A stretch of DNA of 42,760 nucleotides from an uncultured Anaeroplasmataceae bacterium (GCA_944325695.1 CALVBA010000008.1:1-42760); one strand, 5' to 3'. Positions 35,008 to 42,760 are shown, counted from the stretch's first letter. Made by a program: numbers and translations. Notes: a model not told the origin generated them from the sequence alone.

Positions 35008-35583
35008 TTACAATAAGTTATTTACTTTTCGATATAAATAAACTATCGTTTTTTCCAATAAAATAATCCCTAATAATATTAAACTTCCATAAAAACTAAT
35101 CTTTTTTCTCATTATACTAGAATAAGAGTACGGTCTAATTTGCAGTTTTTCATAATAATAATCATCAGATTTTTTTACTTGAACAATTACAAAATCTTGA
35201 TTTTTATAAACTACACAAAAATCTTGATTATAATAATAATTTTTTAATGTTATTTCAATATCCTCTAAATTACAATCTAGCTCAACTTTAGGTAACTCAT
35301 TATCGGCTATTATTTCATACTTTAACGAAACAAATTGAACTTCTTCTGCTTTTTTTAACTGTAAAATTAACTCATGCTCACCAGGATAATCAAAAGAATT
35401 TAAGTAATATCCCAAATTTAAAACTACAATTTCATCGTATTCATCAAATTTATAAGAACTATTTATAAAATCATCAATATAGCAAATTCCATCACTTTGA
35501 CAAAAGTAATAATTGTTATTATTATTAAAAATAGGATTAAAAAACAATGTTATACATTGTATAAAATAAAAAAACTTATTCAT
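35008..35583 (-). CDS. Unrecognised membrane-tethered protein
   Basis: 191 aa, no family recognised. A hydrophobic N-terminus (about 3-18) could be a signal peptide. It is followed by an Asn run (FNNNNNYYF), an acidic, Tyr-rich extracytoplasmic domain of about 130 residues with several cysteines, and one C-terminal membrane segment (about 165-183: SFYGSLILLGIILLEKTIVYL) followed by a short basic tail. Start ATG behind AGGTGG. It lies 40 nt after the methyltransferase gene and is probably co-transcribed with it, although a TATAAT lies in the gap. Composition is very AT-driven, like its neighbours. Confidence 0.7.
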   Translation of the reverse strand: MNKFFYFIQCITLFFNPIFNNNNNYYFCQSDGICYIDDFINSSYKFDEYDEIVVLNLGYYLNSFDYPGEHELILQLKKAEEVQFVSLKYEIIADNELPKVELDCNLEDIEITLKNYYYNQDFCVVYKNQDFVIVQVKKSDDYYYEKLQIRPYSYSSIMRKKISFYGSLILLGIILLEKTIVYLYRKVNNLL

Positions 35584-35623
35584 TTATTCCACCTCGAACA
35601 AATATTATAAGTTTTTTTCGTAT

Positions 35624-36754
35624 TTACTTTGTAAACATTAAATCATAAAGTGTTTGTTTAATTTGATAGTCTTTTAATAATTCATCTAATTCTTTTTTAA
35701 TAACTTCTTGCTTCGTATCATTAATTTCTTGATAACTACATCTTAATAAAATATTTTTAGGTGAATGAATTGAATCAATAAACTCTAAAACTTGCACCTT
35801 ATAACCAAAATATTCCAAGATATTAGCTCTAATCGCATCAGTTAATAAACTTGAAAAACGTTCTTTTAAAAGACCGTATTTATTAATCAAATGTAAACTG
35901 CTATTTTTTAACTGATTATTAATTTCATGTTGACAGCATGGAACACTAAATAAATATTTCACTTGATAATTTATAGCGTGATAAATAGCGTAATCTGTAG
36001 CTACATCACATGCATGTAATGTTATAATCATATCCACTTTAAAATCTGGTTTATATAAACTAATATCACCTAATTTAAAATCTAGGTTTTGATATTTATA
36101 TTTATCTCTTATCTCATTACATTGAGCAATAACATCTTTTTTTAAGTCCAATCCGATTATCTTTACATTCATTTTTTTTACATCAACTAAATAATAATAC
36201 AAAACAAATGTCAGATAAGATTTTCCACAACCAAAGTCAATGATATTCAATTCTTTTTCATCTTTTATAGCATCATCGATCATCTCAAGAAAACGACAAA
36301 TTTGTTTGAACTTATCGTATTTAGACTTAACTATTTTACCTTCATTTGTCATGACACCTAAATCTATTAATGGTGGTATGATATCACCTTCATTAATAAT
36401 ATATTTCTTTTGCTTGTTGTGATCTAATGAAACTTTTAAATTATTTGTTAATTTTTTCGAAGTAGTTAGTATTTTTCCTTTTTTAGATTTTTTATACATA
36501 ACATATTCATCTAGTAAATATGCATCTAATTGTTTAAAATGTTCATTAAATAATTCCTCAATTTTTTTCTTGGCTTCTTCCAATGATAAGTTAATATGAA
36601 ATGCTTGTTTATCGGTAAACGATTCAAATTGATACTTTACATTATCCTTAATTTTAACTGGTTTTATTATAACCTTATTATAATCATAATCTTTATTTAC
36701 TTTATTACTTAAAATTATTTTAACAATCTTTTCATTAATTAAATCTGTTATCAT
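35624..36754 (-). CDS. SAM-dependent methyltransferase, Methyltransf_32 (METTL25/RRNAD-like)
   Basis: 376 aa. The class I methyltransferase core is at about residues 150-300: motif I NIIDFGCGKSYLTFVLYYYL, an acidic end of beta-2 in KIIGLDLK, then ITLHACDVATDYAI and LFSVPCCQHE, the signature of the Methyltransf_32 group. The N-terminal 130 residues are a family-specific Lys-rich domain, which suggests a nucleic-acid or RNP substrate. The substrate is not known. Start ATG behind GGTAGGAG, with an extended -10 promoter directly upstream. Confidence 0.85.
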   Translation of the reverse strand: MITDLINEKIVKIILSNKVNKDYDYNKVIIKPVKIKDNVKYQFESFTDKQAFHINLSLEEAKKKIEELFNEHFKQLDAYLLDEYVMYKKSKKGKILTTSKKLTNNLKVSLDHNKQKKYIINEGDIIPPLIDLGVMTNEGKIVKSKYDKFKQICRFLEMIDDAIKDEKELNIIDFGCGKSYLTFVLYYYLVDVKKMNVKIIGLDLKKDVIAQCNEIRDKYKYQNLDFKLGDISLYKPDFKVDMIITLHACDVATDYAIYHAINYQVKYLFSVPCCQHEINNQLKNSSLHLINKYGLLKERFSSLLTDAIRANILEYFGYKVQVLEFIDSIHSPKNILLRCSYQEINDTKQEVIKKELDELLKDYQIKQTLYDLMFTK

Positions 36755-36774
36755 TTTATCACTCCTACCGTTAA

Positions 36775-36783
36775 ATTATATCA
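36775..36783 (-). promoter_or_regulatory. Extended -10 promoter of the methyltransferase gene
   Basis: TGATATAAT on the minus strand, directly after the T run of the small-RNA terminator and 20 nt before the ATG. Confidence 0.55.
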
Positions 36784-36786
36784 CAT

Positions 36787-36887
36787 AAAAAAAGAAAAAA
36801 GGTGAATTAAATTCACCAAGTTCGAGAAAAGAAAAATGTCTATGGACATATGAGAAAAAATTATTTATTTAGCTTAATTTCTTAAGC
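36787..36887 (-). ncRNA. Candidate orphan small RNA of about 100 nt
   Basis: A strong promoter ends 7 nt before a transcript that would begin exactly with the hairpin GCTTAA-GAAA-TTAAGC (36872-36887). A second hairpin ATGTC-CATA-GACAT (36836-36849) follows, then the terminator GGTGAAT-TTA-ATTCACC (36801-36817) with a long T tract. There is no ribosome-binding site and no complete reading frame before the terminator. It does not look like 6S, SRP RNA, RNase P RNA or tmRNA. It could alternatively be an attenuated leader of the methyltransferase gene. Confidence 0.5.
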
Positions 36888-36893
36888 ACGGTA

Positions 36894-36922
36894 ATTATAT
36901 CGAAAAACTACTTATATGACAA
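36894..36922 (-). promoter_or_regulatory. Promoter of the candidate small RNA
   Basis: TTGTCA (36917-36922), 17-bp spacer and TATAAT (36894-36899) on the minus strand. It lies downstream of the cassette 2 terminator, so it is independent of that operon. Confidence 0.7.
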
Positions 36923-36973
36923 GTTTTTTTTATTTGAAAATGTTTTTAATTGTTATAAAAATTTTTTCATAAT

Positions 36974-37007
36974 AAAAAAGTAAATCACTTAAAGTGATCT
37001 ACCTTTT
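36974..37007 (-). terminator. Terminator of ABC cassette 2
   Basis: AAAGGTAGATCACTT and AAGTGATTTACTTT pair with a single mismatch, and a T run follows on the minus strand; 7 nt after the stop. Confidence 0.85.
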
Positions 37008-37013
37008 TAAAAC

Positions 37014-38789
37014 TTAATTTTCAGAAAATTGTGAATTATATAAATCAGCATAGAAACCATTTAAAGTAATTAATTGCTCATGATTTCCCGTTTCGATAAT
37101 ATTTCCATCTTTCATAACTAAAATTAAATCAGCATTTTTAATAGTTGATAAACGATGTGCAATAACAAAACTTGTTCTTCCTTCAGTTAATTTATCCATT
37201 GCTTTTTGAATTAAAATTTCAGTTCTAGTGTCAACGCTAGATGTTGCCTCATCCAAAATCAACATTTGTCTATTAGCTAGCATTGCACGAGCAATAGTAA
37301 ATAATTGTTTTTGTCCTTGGCTTAAATTAGCATTATCATCTAATACCATATCATATCCACCTGGTAAAGAACGAATGAAATAATCAATATGAGCCATCTT
37401 ACATGCTTCATATACTTCTTCATCTGTGGCATCTAACTTACCATATTTAATATTTTCTTTAATTGTTCCTTCAAATAACCATGTGTCTTGTAGAACCATT
37501 GAGAATAAACTATGAACACATTCACGTGTCATATCTGTTGTTTTAATACCATCGATAATAATATCCCCACTATTTAATTCATAAAAACGCATTAATAAAT
37601 TAACAATAGTTGTTTTTCCAGCTCCAGTAGGTCCAACAATGGCTACTTTTTGCCCTGCTTTAACTTTAATTGAGAAATCATTAATAATAATTTTATCTTC
37701 TGAGTATCCAAATTTAACATGATCAAACTCTACATTTCCTACTACTTTTTCCATTTTAGTAATTTTATCTTTTTCGAAAGTCATTTCTGTTTCATTAAGG
37801 AATGTAAATACGCGATCACTTGCGGCTGCTGTTTGTTGTAAAACATTTAAGATTTGAGCAATTTGTCCTAATGGTTGATTAAATTGGCGGATATATTGAA
37901 TGGAAGCAACAATATCTCCAACCTTTAAAGTTTTATTTGCAGCCATATTTCCACCAATTATACAAATAACAATATATGCTGCATTAGAAACGAATGTCAT
38001 AATTGGCATCATCATTCCAGATAAAAATTGACTTTTATATGATGAATTATATAGTTTTTTATTAATACTATTAAATTTAATACTTACTTCATCTTCTGCA
38101 TTAAATACTTTAATAACATTATGTCCAGAGTACACTTCTTCGATATGTCCGTTTAACTCTCCTAAGCTTTCTTGTTGTTGCTTAAAGTAACGTTGTGATT
38201 TACCTACAACAAAGAACATTAATATCATCGAAACAGGAACAGAAACTAAAGCAATAACGAACATAATCCAACTAATCGAGATTAACATTATGGAAATTCC
38301 AATTAACATTGTCATACTACTAACTAGTTGACTTATTGCTTGGTTTAACGATTGTCCTAGTGTATCAATATCATTTGTCGCAACACTTAAAACATCACCG
38401 TGTGTACGTGTATCAAAATAATTTAATGGTAATCGATTAATTTTATGGCTAATATCACGACGTAATCGATTACATACTGTTTGCGTTACATGTGTCATAA
38501 TACGTGCCTGTATATATTGAGCAATAGCACTAAAAATGTAAATACCAATTAAGATAAATCCAATTTTATTAATATATTTAAAATCAAATTCGACACTGCC
38601 ACTTACTAATACATCTTGAATATGATTAGTAATTCTTGACAGAATTTTTGGACCTGTAATAGAGAAAAATGTTCCAAAAGCAGCTAATAAAACAGCAAGA
38701 AGTATTAAGCCACTATATGGTTTTAAATATCTAAATAGATCGCCTAAAGATTTTTTTACATCAACTTGTTTATTTGGCATCCTTTTCAT
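37014..38789 (-). CDS. Heterodimeric ABC exporter subunit, canonical ATPase (cassette 2)
   Basis: A 591-aa half-transporter with six membrane segments and a C-terminal ATPase: Walker A GPTGAGKTT, degenerate signature LSQGQKQLF, Walker B ILDEATSSVDTRTE with the catalytic Glu. It parallels the gene at 30903-32780 but lacks the 40-residue linker insert. Its partner is 38791-40551. It starts one base after the partner's stop codon, with AGGAGG about 12 nt upstream. It closes the marR-ABC-ABC cassette, and a strong terminator follows. Exported compound unknown. Confidence 0.94.
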   Translation of the reverse strand: MKRMPNKQVDVKKSLGDLFRYLKPYSGLILLAVLLAAFGTFFSITGPKILSRITNHIQDVLVSGSVEFDFKYINKIGFILIGIYIFSAIAQYIQARIMTHVTQTVCNRLRRDISHKINRLPLNYFDTRTHGDVLSVATNDIDTLGQSLNQAISQLVSSMTMLIGISIMLISISWIMFVIALVSVPVSMILMFFVVGKSQRYFKQQQESLGELNGHIEEVYSGHNVIKVFNAEDEVSIKFNSINKKLYNSSYKSQFLSGMMMPIMTFVSNAAYIVICIIGGNMAANKTLKVGDIVASIQYIRQFNQPLGQIAQILNVLQQTAAASDRVFTFLNETEMTFEKDKITKMEKVVGNVEFDHVKFGYSEDKIIINDFSIKVKAGQKVAIVGPTGAGKTTIVNLLMRFYELNSGDIIIDGIKTTDMTRECVHSLFSMVLQDTWLFEGTIKENIKYGKLDATDEEVYEACKMAHIDYFIRSLPGGYDMVLDDNANLSQGQKQLFTIARAMLANRQMLILDEATSSVDTRTEILIQKAMDKLTEGRTSFVIAHRLSTIKNADLILVMKDGNIIETGNHEQLITLNGFYADLYNSQFSEN

Positions 38790-38790
38790 A

Positions 38791-40551
38791 CTACTCTAAT
38801 TCCTCCTTCGATAATTGTGATAAGGCAATTTCTTGATAAACTTCACAAGTATCTAAAAGTTCTCTATGAGTTCCTTTTCCAACAATTTTACCTTCATCTA
38901 AAACAATAATTTGATCTGCATCAATAATCGTTCCGATTCTTTGTGCAACAATGATATTTGTTGTATTTTTAGTGTGTTCTTTTAATGCAGCACGTAATTT
39001 CTTATCTGTTTTATAATCAAGCGCACTAAAAGAATCATCAAAAATTAATATTTCTGGTTTTTTAATCAAAGCACGAGCGATACTTAATCTTTGACGTTGA
39101 CCACCAGATACATTTGTTCCACCTTGACTAATCTTAGTATCATATTGTTGGTCAAGTTTGCTTATAAATTCACTTGCTTGAGCAATTTGTGAAGCTTCAT
39201 CCATATCAGTAGTTGTTAAATCACGTTTACCAAATTCATAGTTAGTTTTAATAGTTCCAGAAAATAAAACACCTTTTTGTGGAACATAACCTATTTTATT
39301 ACGTAAATCTTCTAATTTATAATTACGAACATCAACACCATCAACTAAAACTTCTCCTGCTGTAACATCATATAATCGAGGAATTAAATTAATAATTGTA
39401 GATTTACCACTACCTGTAGCTCCAATGATGGCTAATGTTTCTCCTTTTTTAACTTTAAAACTGATATTTGAAACAACATCATCACTGGCATCTTCATATC
39501 TAAAAGCGACATTTCTAAATTCAACTTCACCTTCAATATCAGTTGATTGTTGTGGAACTTTTGGATCAACAATTAAATTTTTAGTATTTAAAACTTCTAA
39601 AACACGTTTAGCGGAAACTTGAGCACGTGGGAAGAAAATTAAAAACATTGAAAGCATCATAAACGAAATAATGACTTGCATTGCATATTGTGTAAATGTC
39701 GTTAATACTTCATAATCTAATGTTAAATTGTGAACTAAATATGATCCAAACCAAACAATTGCTAATGAAACACCTGACATTATTAATGTCAATGCTGGCA
39801 TTAAAATATTCATATTATTATTTACAAAAATATAGATGTTTGTTAATTTCTTATTAACATCATCAAATTTCTCTTCTTCAATAGATTCTGTATTGTAAGC
39901 TCTAATAACACGAATCCCTGTTAAATTTTCGCGAGTTACACGGTTTAACTCATCTGTTCTACTTTGGATTTGACGATATTTCGGTAAAACAATTAAACAT
40001 AAAGAAACAATTACAGTAATTAAGGCGAAAACTGCTCCCGCAATTACAACCGATAAATTAGGACTTTTATCTACTGCTTTAAAAATTGCAATTGCTGCAG
40101 TAATTGGTGAAGCAATTGCTATTCTAAACATCATAATCATAACAGTTTGAATTTGGGTAATATCATTTGTAGTACGCGTAATTAAACTTGCAGTTGAAAA
40201 TTTATCAATTTCTTGTAATGAAAAAGATTCTACTTTATGGAATACTTCACTACGAAGTTTTAATGATAAACCACTACCAATACGGGCAGCTAATAAACAA
40301 ACAATAACATTACTTACTAATGATAGGCTGACATAACCTAACATAATTAATCCATTACGATAAATTACAGCTTTATCACCCATCGCTGCAATTACTGGGT
40401 TGTTATTTCCGATAATCATAATTTCACGGATAATTTTTTCCATTAAATCAGGTAGTTGTAAATCTGAATAACAGGCAATAAAAACCAGAAGCACAACTAC
40501 TAAACTTAATATCCATTCTTTAATTGAAAAATATTTAAATAATTTAAACAT
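38791..40551 (-). CDS. Heterodimeric ABC exporter subunit, degenerate ATPase (cassette 2)
   Basis: A 586-aa half-transporter. Walker A GATGSGKST and signature VSGGQRQR are intact; Walker B ends IFDDSFSALD, with Asp for the catalytic Glu, so this subunit supplies the degenerate site. The membrane domain (about 1-320) carries the usual KLRSEVFHKVESFS coupling region. Its start overlaps the marR stop by 8 nt and its GGAGG lies inside marR, so translation is coupled. Same architecture as 32783-34498 but with a normal Walker A. Confidence 0.94.
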   Translation of the reverse strand: MFKLFKYFSIKEWILSLVVVLLVFIACYSDLQLPDLMEKIIREIMIIGNNNPVIAAMGDKAVIYRNGLIMLGYVSLSLVSNVIVCLLAARIGSGLSLKLRSEVFHKVESFSLQEIDKFSTASLITRTTNDITQIQTVMIMMFRIAIASPITAAIAIFKAVDKSPNLSVVIAGAVFALITVIVSLCLIVLPKYRQIQSRTDELNRVTRENLTGIRVIRAYNTESIEEEKFDDVNKKLTNIYIFVNNNMNILMPALTLIMSGVSLAIVWFGSYLVHNLTLDYEVLTTFTQYAMQVIISFMMLSMFLIFFPRAQVSAKRVLEVLNTKNLIVDPKVPQQSTDIEGEVEFRNVAFRYEDASDDVVSNISFKVKKGETLAIIGATGSGKSTIINLIPRLYDVTAGEVLVDGVDVRNYKLEDLRNKIGYVPQKGVLFSGTIKTNYEFGKRDLTTTDMDEASQIAQASEFISKLDQQYDTKISQGGTNVSGGQRQRLSIARALIKKPEILIFDDSFSALDYKTDKKLRAALKEHTKNTTNIIVAQRIGTIIDADQIIVLDEGKIVGKGTHRELLDTCEVYQEIALSQLSKEELE

Positions 40552-41017
40552 TGTATTCCTCCATCATTTTATTCAACTTTGCCATTATGCGTTTTAGATC
40601 TTTAATATCTTCATCATCTAAAGCATTTAATACACTTAAAAATATTAAATCAAACTTCTTAATGGTCTGTTCAAAAGATTGAATGGCTAGATCTGTTAAA
40701 CGAATATATTTTGTACGCTTATCATCATCTAAACTATACTTATAAATTAATCCCTTTTTTTCTAAGTTAGTTAATTTATGCATAATTGCCGGGATTGTCA
40801 CATCATTGTTTTTGGCAATTTCACTAATCGATATAATTTTATTTTCGCACTGAAACTTGTATAAACTATAACAAATCATCCCTTCAATCGGAGTAAGATT
40901 TTGCTCTTTAAAAACCATTTCATGAATATTTCTTAAACGCTTACTAACTACTTTTAGTTCTTGATATATTGCTAAATTTTTGTCGTCAGAAATTGTTGTA
41001 TTATTTAGTTCTTTCAT
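40544..41017 (-). CDS. MarR-family regulator of ABC cassette 2
   Basis: 157 aa. The winged helix is IISISEIAKNNDVTIPAIMHKLTNLEKKGLIYKYSLDDDKRTKYIRLTD, where DDDKRTKYIRLT is the wing with the conserved D-x-R. It is clearly different from the regulator of cassette 1, with a longer N-terminus (MKELNNTTISDDKN). Start ATG behind GAAAGGAG. First gene of its cassette, overlapping the next by 8 nt. Two overlapping inverted repeats in its promoter suggest autoregulation. Confidence 0.92.
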   Translation of the reverse strand: MKELNNTTISDDKNLAIYQELKVVSKRLRNIHEMVFKEQNLTPIEGMICYSLYKFQCENKIISISEIAKNNDVTIPAIMHKLTNLEKKGLIYKYSLDDDKRTKYIRLTDLAIQSFEQTIKKFDLIFLSVLNALDDEDIKDLKRIMAKLNKMMEEYNV

Positions 41018-41045
41018 GTCACTACTCCTTTCGTTTTTTGGATAT

Positions 41046-41081
41046 TTAATAGTTTATCACATAAACTTTATCAAGTAAAGT
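41046..41081 (-). promoter_or_regulatory. Promoter and double operator of ABC cassette 2
   Basis: TTGATA (41069-41074), 17-bp spacer and TATTAA (41046-41051) on the minus strand. The inverted repeat AGTTTAT-CAC-ATAAACT (41051-41067) fills the spacer, and a second, ACTTTA-N5-TAAAGT (41065-41081), covers the -35. Confidence 0.65.
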
Positions 41082-41106
41082 ATTTTTATAATTTCACATA
41101 ATTTGC

Positions 41107-41143
41107 AAAAAAAAAGCACATTATTCACGAAAGAATAATGTGC
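41107..41143 (-). terminator. Terminator of the DUF1508-rubrerythrin operon
   Basis: An 11-bp perfect stem GCACATTATTC / GAATAATGTGC (41116-41143) with a 6-nt loop, then nine T on the minus strand. Confidence 0.9.
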
Positions 41144-41155
41144 CTAACTTTAATA

Positions 41156-41692
41156 TTAATAGTTTTCTTTATGTACTTCAAAGTAGCTACGAGCATGTTT
41201 ACATACTGGACAAACTTCAGGAGCTTTTAAACCAATATGTAAGTGTCCACAGTTACGGCATTCCCAAACTGTTAACTCTGAATCTTTAGTAAATACCTTA
41301 TTTTCTAAAATATTTTTTAATAAAGCATTGTAACGTTTTTCATGTTCTTTTTCAATTTCACCAACAGCTCTAAATTGAGCAGCTAATTCTACAAATCCTT
41401 CTTCTTCTGCTTCTTTAGCAAATGTAGCATACATATCTGTCCATTCATAATTTTCTCCGCTTGCAGCTTCTTGTAAATTAGCTTTAGTATCCCCAATACC
41501 ATTTAAAGCTTTAAACCATAATTTAGCATGTTCTTTTTCATTGTTTGCAGTTTTTTCAAAGAATTCAGCAATTTGTTCATATCCTTCTTTTTTAGCAACT
41601 GAAGCAAAATAAGTATATTTATTACGTGCTTGTGATTCTCCAGCAAAAGCTGCCCATAAATTTTTTTCTGTTTTTGTACCTTTTAAATTCAT
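41156..41692 (-). CDS. rbr: Rubrerythrin
   Basis: Peroxide reductase of anaerobes with a diiron ferritin-like domain and a C-terminal rubredoxin centre. 178 aa. The diiron ligands lie in [56 protein letters not shown]; the rubredoxin Fe site is [10 protein letters not shown]...CPVC. Start ATG behind AGGAGG. It follows the DUF1508 gene by 20 nt and shares its mRNA, ended by a strong terminator. Electron donor not visible here. Confidence 0.97.
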   Translation of the reverse strand: MNLKGTKTEKNLWAAFAGESQARNKYTYFASVAKKEGYEQIAEFFEKTANNEKEHAKLWFKALNGIGDTKANLQEAASGENYEWTDMYATFAKEAEEEGFVELAAQFRAVGEIEKEHEKRYNALLKNILENKVFTKDSELTVWECRNCGHLHIGLKAPEVCPVCKHARSYFEVHKENY

Positions 41693-41712
41693 AATCTTTT
41701 CCTCCTACTTTC

Positions 41713-42426
41713 CTATTCAATAATTAAAGCTAATTTAGCAAAGCGTTTAATCGATTCTATAGCACTTAAAACTCGAGCTTTAGTATCATAAACTTCACCT
41801 GTTATAATTAGCCTATTTTGTTTATTGTAAAGTTTAAATTGATACTTGGTATTTTTATCCTTGCAAATATAAAATTTACCTTCATATACCGCCAACTTAA
41901 ACTTTGCAATCGCATTTAAACATGAAACTTTTGATGAATATGTTTGGCTAGTGCAAATAACTTGTCCATTACTAGCTTTTAAGAAATACCAAAAAAAGCC
42001 ATCTTCATGAACGATTTCTATTTTTCCTTTAGAATCTAATTCAACTTCGATATCATATACTTCCTCATTAAAATGTTGAAAATCATTCTCTTCTACAACA
42101 TCATCTGTTAAAAAGAAGTTTTTAATCGATTCAACAGCATTCAAAGCACTTCGTCTTTGTTCGTAATTAGAAGTTTGGGCTAAAATACGTCCTTGTTTAG
42201 ACCTTACTGAAACACGAAATAGTCCATGTTTATCTTGATGAATTTCAAGATTTTCATCATTAAGATTCTTTTTTAAAATCTCAATTCCGTTTTTACAAGT
42301 TTGCAATGAGGCATATGGTTCACTAGTTAATAGTGTTTCTCCATTCGAGGCTTTTAAGATATATCGAAATAATTCACCTTCGTCAAGGATTACATACTTA
42401 CCCTTATATCTGTTTTTAGCATCCAT
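41713..42426 (-). CDS. Protein with four tandem DUF1508 (YegP-like) repeats
   Basis: 237 aa composed of four related units of about 45 residues at roughly 10-54, 59-104, 136-178 and 184-230. The pattern is F-x-[FVY]-x-L-K-A-S-N-G-x-x-[IL]-x-T-S-x-x-Y-x-S-x-x-x-x-x-x-x-I-x-x-[IF]-K, best seen in RYILKASNGETLLTSEPY and WYFLKASNGQVICTSQTY. Known YegP-like proteins carry one or two units. Function unknown; some are linked to stress. Co-transcription with rubrerythrin suggests a role in oxidative stress. The ATG at 42426 fits AGGGGTGA better than a TTG two codons earlier. Confidence 0.88.
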   Translation of the reverse strand: MDAKNRYKGKYVILDEGELFRYILKASNGETLLTSEPYASLQTCKNGIEILKKNLNDENLEIHQDKHGLFRVSVRSKQGRILAQTSNYEQRRSALNAVESIKNFFLTDDVVEENDFQHFNEEVYDIEVELDSKGKIEIVHEDGFFWYFLKASNGQVICTSQTYSSKVSCLNAIAKFKLAVYEGKFYICKDKNTKYQFKLYNKQNRLIITGEVYDTKARVLSAIESIKRFAKLALIIE

Positions 42427-42458
42427 ATTCAATTCACCCCTAAATATCCCTTTATTAG

Positions 42459-42467
42459 ATTATACCA
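42459..42467 (-). promoter_or_regulatory. Extended -10 promoter of the DUF1508-rbr operon
   Basis: TGGTATAAT on the minus strand, 32 nt before the ATG. No convincing PerR box is seen. Confidence 0.55.
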
Positions 42468-42523
42468 CATTCTTATAAAAAAATATACATCCTAAATACA
42501 TTAAATATTTTTTAATCGATTAA

Positions 42524-42551
42524 AACAAAAAAAGTCCTAATTATAGGACTT
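42524..42551 (-). terminator. Terminator of the Asn-rich gene
   Basis: AAGTCCTA pairs with TAGGACTT (42532-42551), followed by eight T on the minus strand. Confidence 0.85.
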
Positions 42552-42581
42552 CTTTAATGTAATTAATTTTAAGTTATATAT

Positions 42582-42760
42582 TTATTCATTGTTTTTGTTA
42601 TTAGCATTATTGTTAACAGTGTTATTGTTAATGTTATTGTTAACAGTGTTATTATTAATGTTATTATTAATGTTATTATTAACGTTATTGTTAATGTTAT
42701 TTTTGTTATTAATCACAATTTTTTGATTTAATGCATATGCTTTTGCTTGCTGAACATAAG
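42582..42760 (-). CDS. C-terminus of a protein with an Asn-rich repeat tail (partial)
   Basis: Only the last 58 residues are in the window; the gene continues past its right edge. The visible part begins YVQQAKAYALNQKIVI, a helical end of a domain, and then becomes almost pure Asn with Ile, Val or Thr at every fourth to fifth position (units NNNI, NNNV, NNNTV), ending NNKNNE and stop. The underlying DNA is a 12-bp-like repeat of GTTATTATTAAT and variants. The reading frame stays open over the repeats, the stop is followed by a good terminator, and no shift is seen. The family cannot be named from this fragment. Confidence 0.7.
   Translation of the reverse strand, partial: YVQQAKAYALNQKIVINNKNNINNNVNNNINNNINNNTVNNNINNNTVNNNANNKNNE

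Noticed and set aside
36790-36858. Hydrophobic 22-codon frame inside the candidate small RNA (type I toxin idea)
   Set aside because: It has no Shine-Dalgarno sequence and its stop codon lies beyond the terminator T run, so a translated toxin is unlikely.
42592-42705. CRISPR-like repeat array
   Set aside because: The repeats are short, contiguous and in frame, without spacers; they encode the Asn-rich tail.

Overview
The window is about 29-30% G+C, almost every gene lies on the minus strand, and the content points to a strictly anaerobic, low-GC, gut-type Firmicute, most likely of the Erysipelotrichia (Coprobacillus / Thomasclavelia-like). The reasons are pyruvate:ferredoxin oxidoreductase, the oxygen-sensitive ribonucleotide reductase NrdD/NrdG, rubrerythrin, a sufCDSUB operon of the Gram-positive type, a Thr T-box in front of thrS, and a choloylglycine-hydrolase-family enzyme. 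The genus assignment is inference. UGA is used as stop, so this is not a mycoplasma.

Layout. 1-6.4 kb: thrS with its T-box, divergent tmcAL, a convergent gap holding a perfect 26-bp palindrome beside a minus-strand promoter, a MATE exporter and a membrane-anchored Ntn hydrolase. 6.4-12.6 kb: sufC-sufD-sufS-sufU-sufB (Fe-S assembly) preceded by a FUSC-like membrane protein fused to a degenerate HAD domain. 12.6-19.4 kb: nifJ, an amino-acid ABC transporter (fused binding protein-permease plus an ATPase with an extra coiled segment) behind a long structured leader, and a cold-shock gene. 19.5-29.3 kb: degV with a FabT-like MarR regulator, typA, a HEPN-like protein, nrdD-nrdG, a small cysteine-rich protein and a Na/phosphate cotransporter. 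29.4-30.9 kb: tRNA-Leu(UAG), a plus-strand ZIP metal transporter with an operator-like dyad, and the wreck of an IS3-family element. 30.9-41.0 kb: two separate marR-ABC-ABC cassettes, each encoding a heterodimeric exporter, flanking a methyltransferase, an unknown membrane-tethered protein and a candidate ~100-nt small RNA. 41.1-42.8 kb: rubrerythrin with a four-repeat DUF1508 protein, then the Asn-rich C-terminus of a gene cut by the window edge.

How the genes fit together. Much of the window serves Fe-S and radical chemistry under anoxia: SUF supplies clusters for NifJ and NrdG, and rubrerythrin protects them from peroxide. The MarR-controlled exporters and the MATE pump form a second, defensive theme. 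No CRISPR array, intact prophage or intact mobile element is visible. The items I rate most worth a second look are the orphan small RNA, the FUSC-HAD fusion, the HEPN-like protein, the ABC-transporter leader and the promoter/palindrome pair near 3.55 kb.
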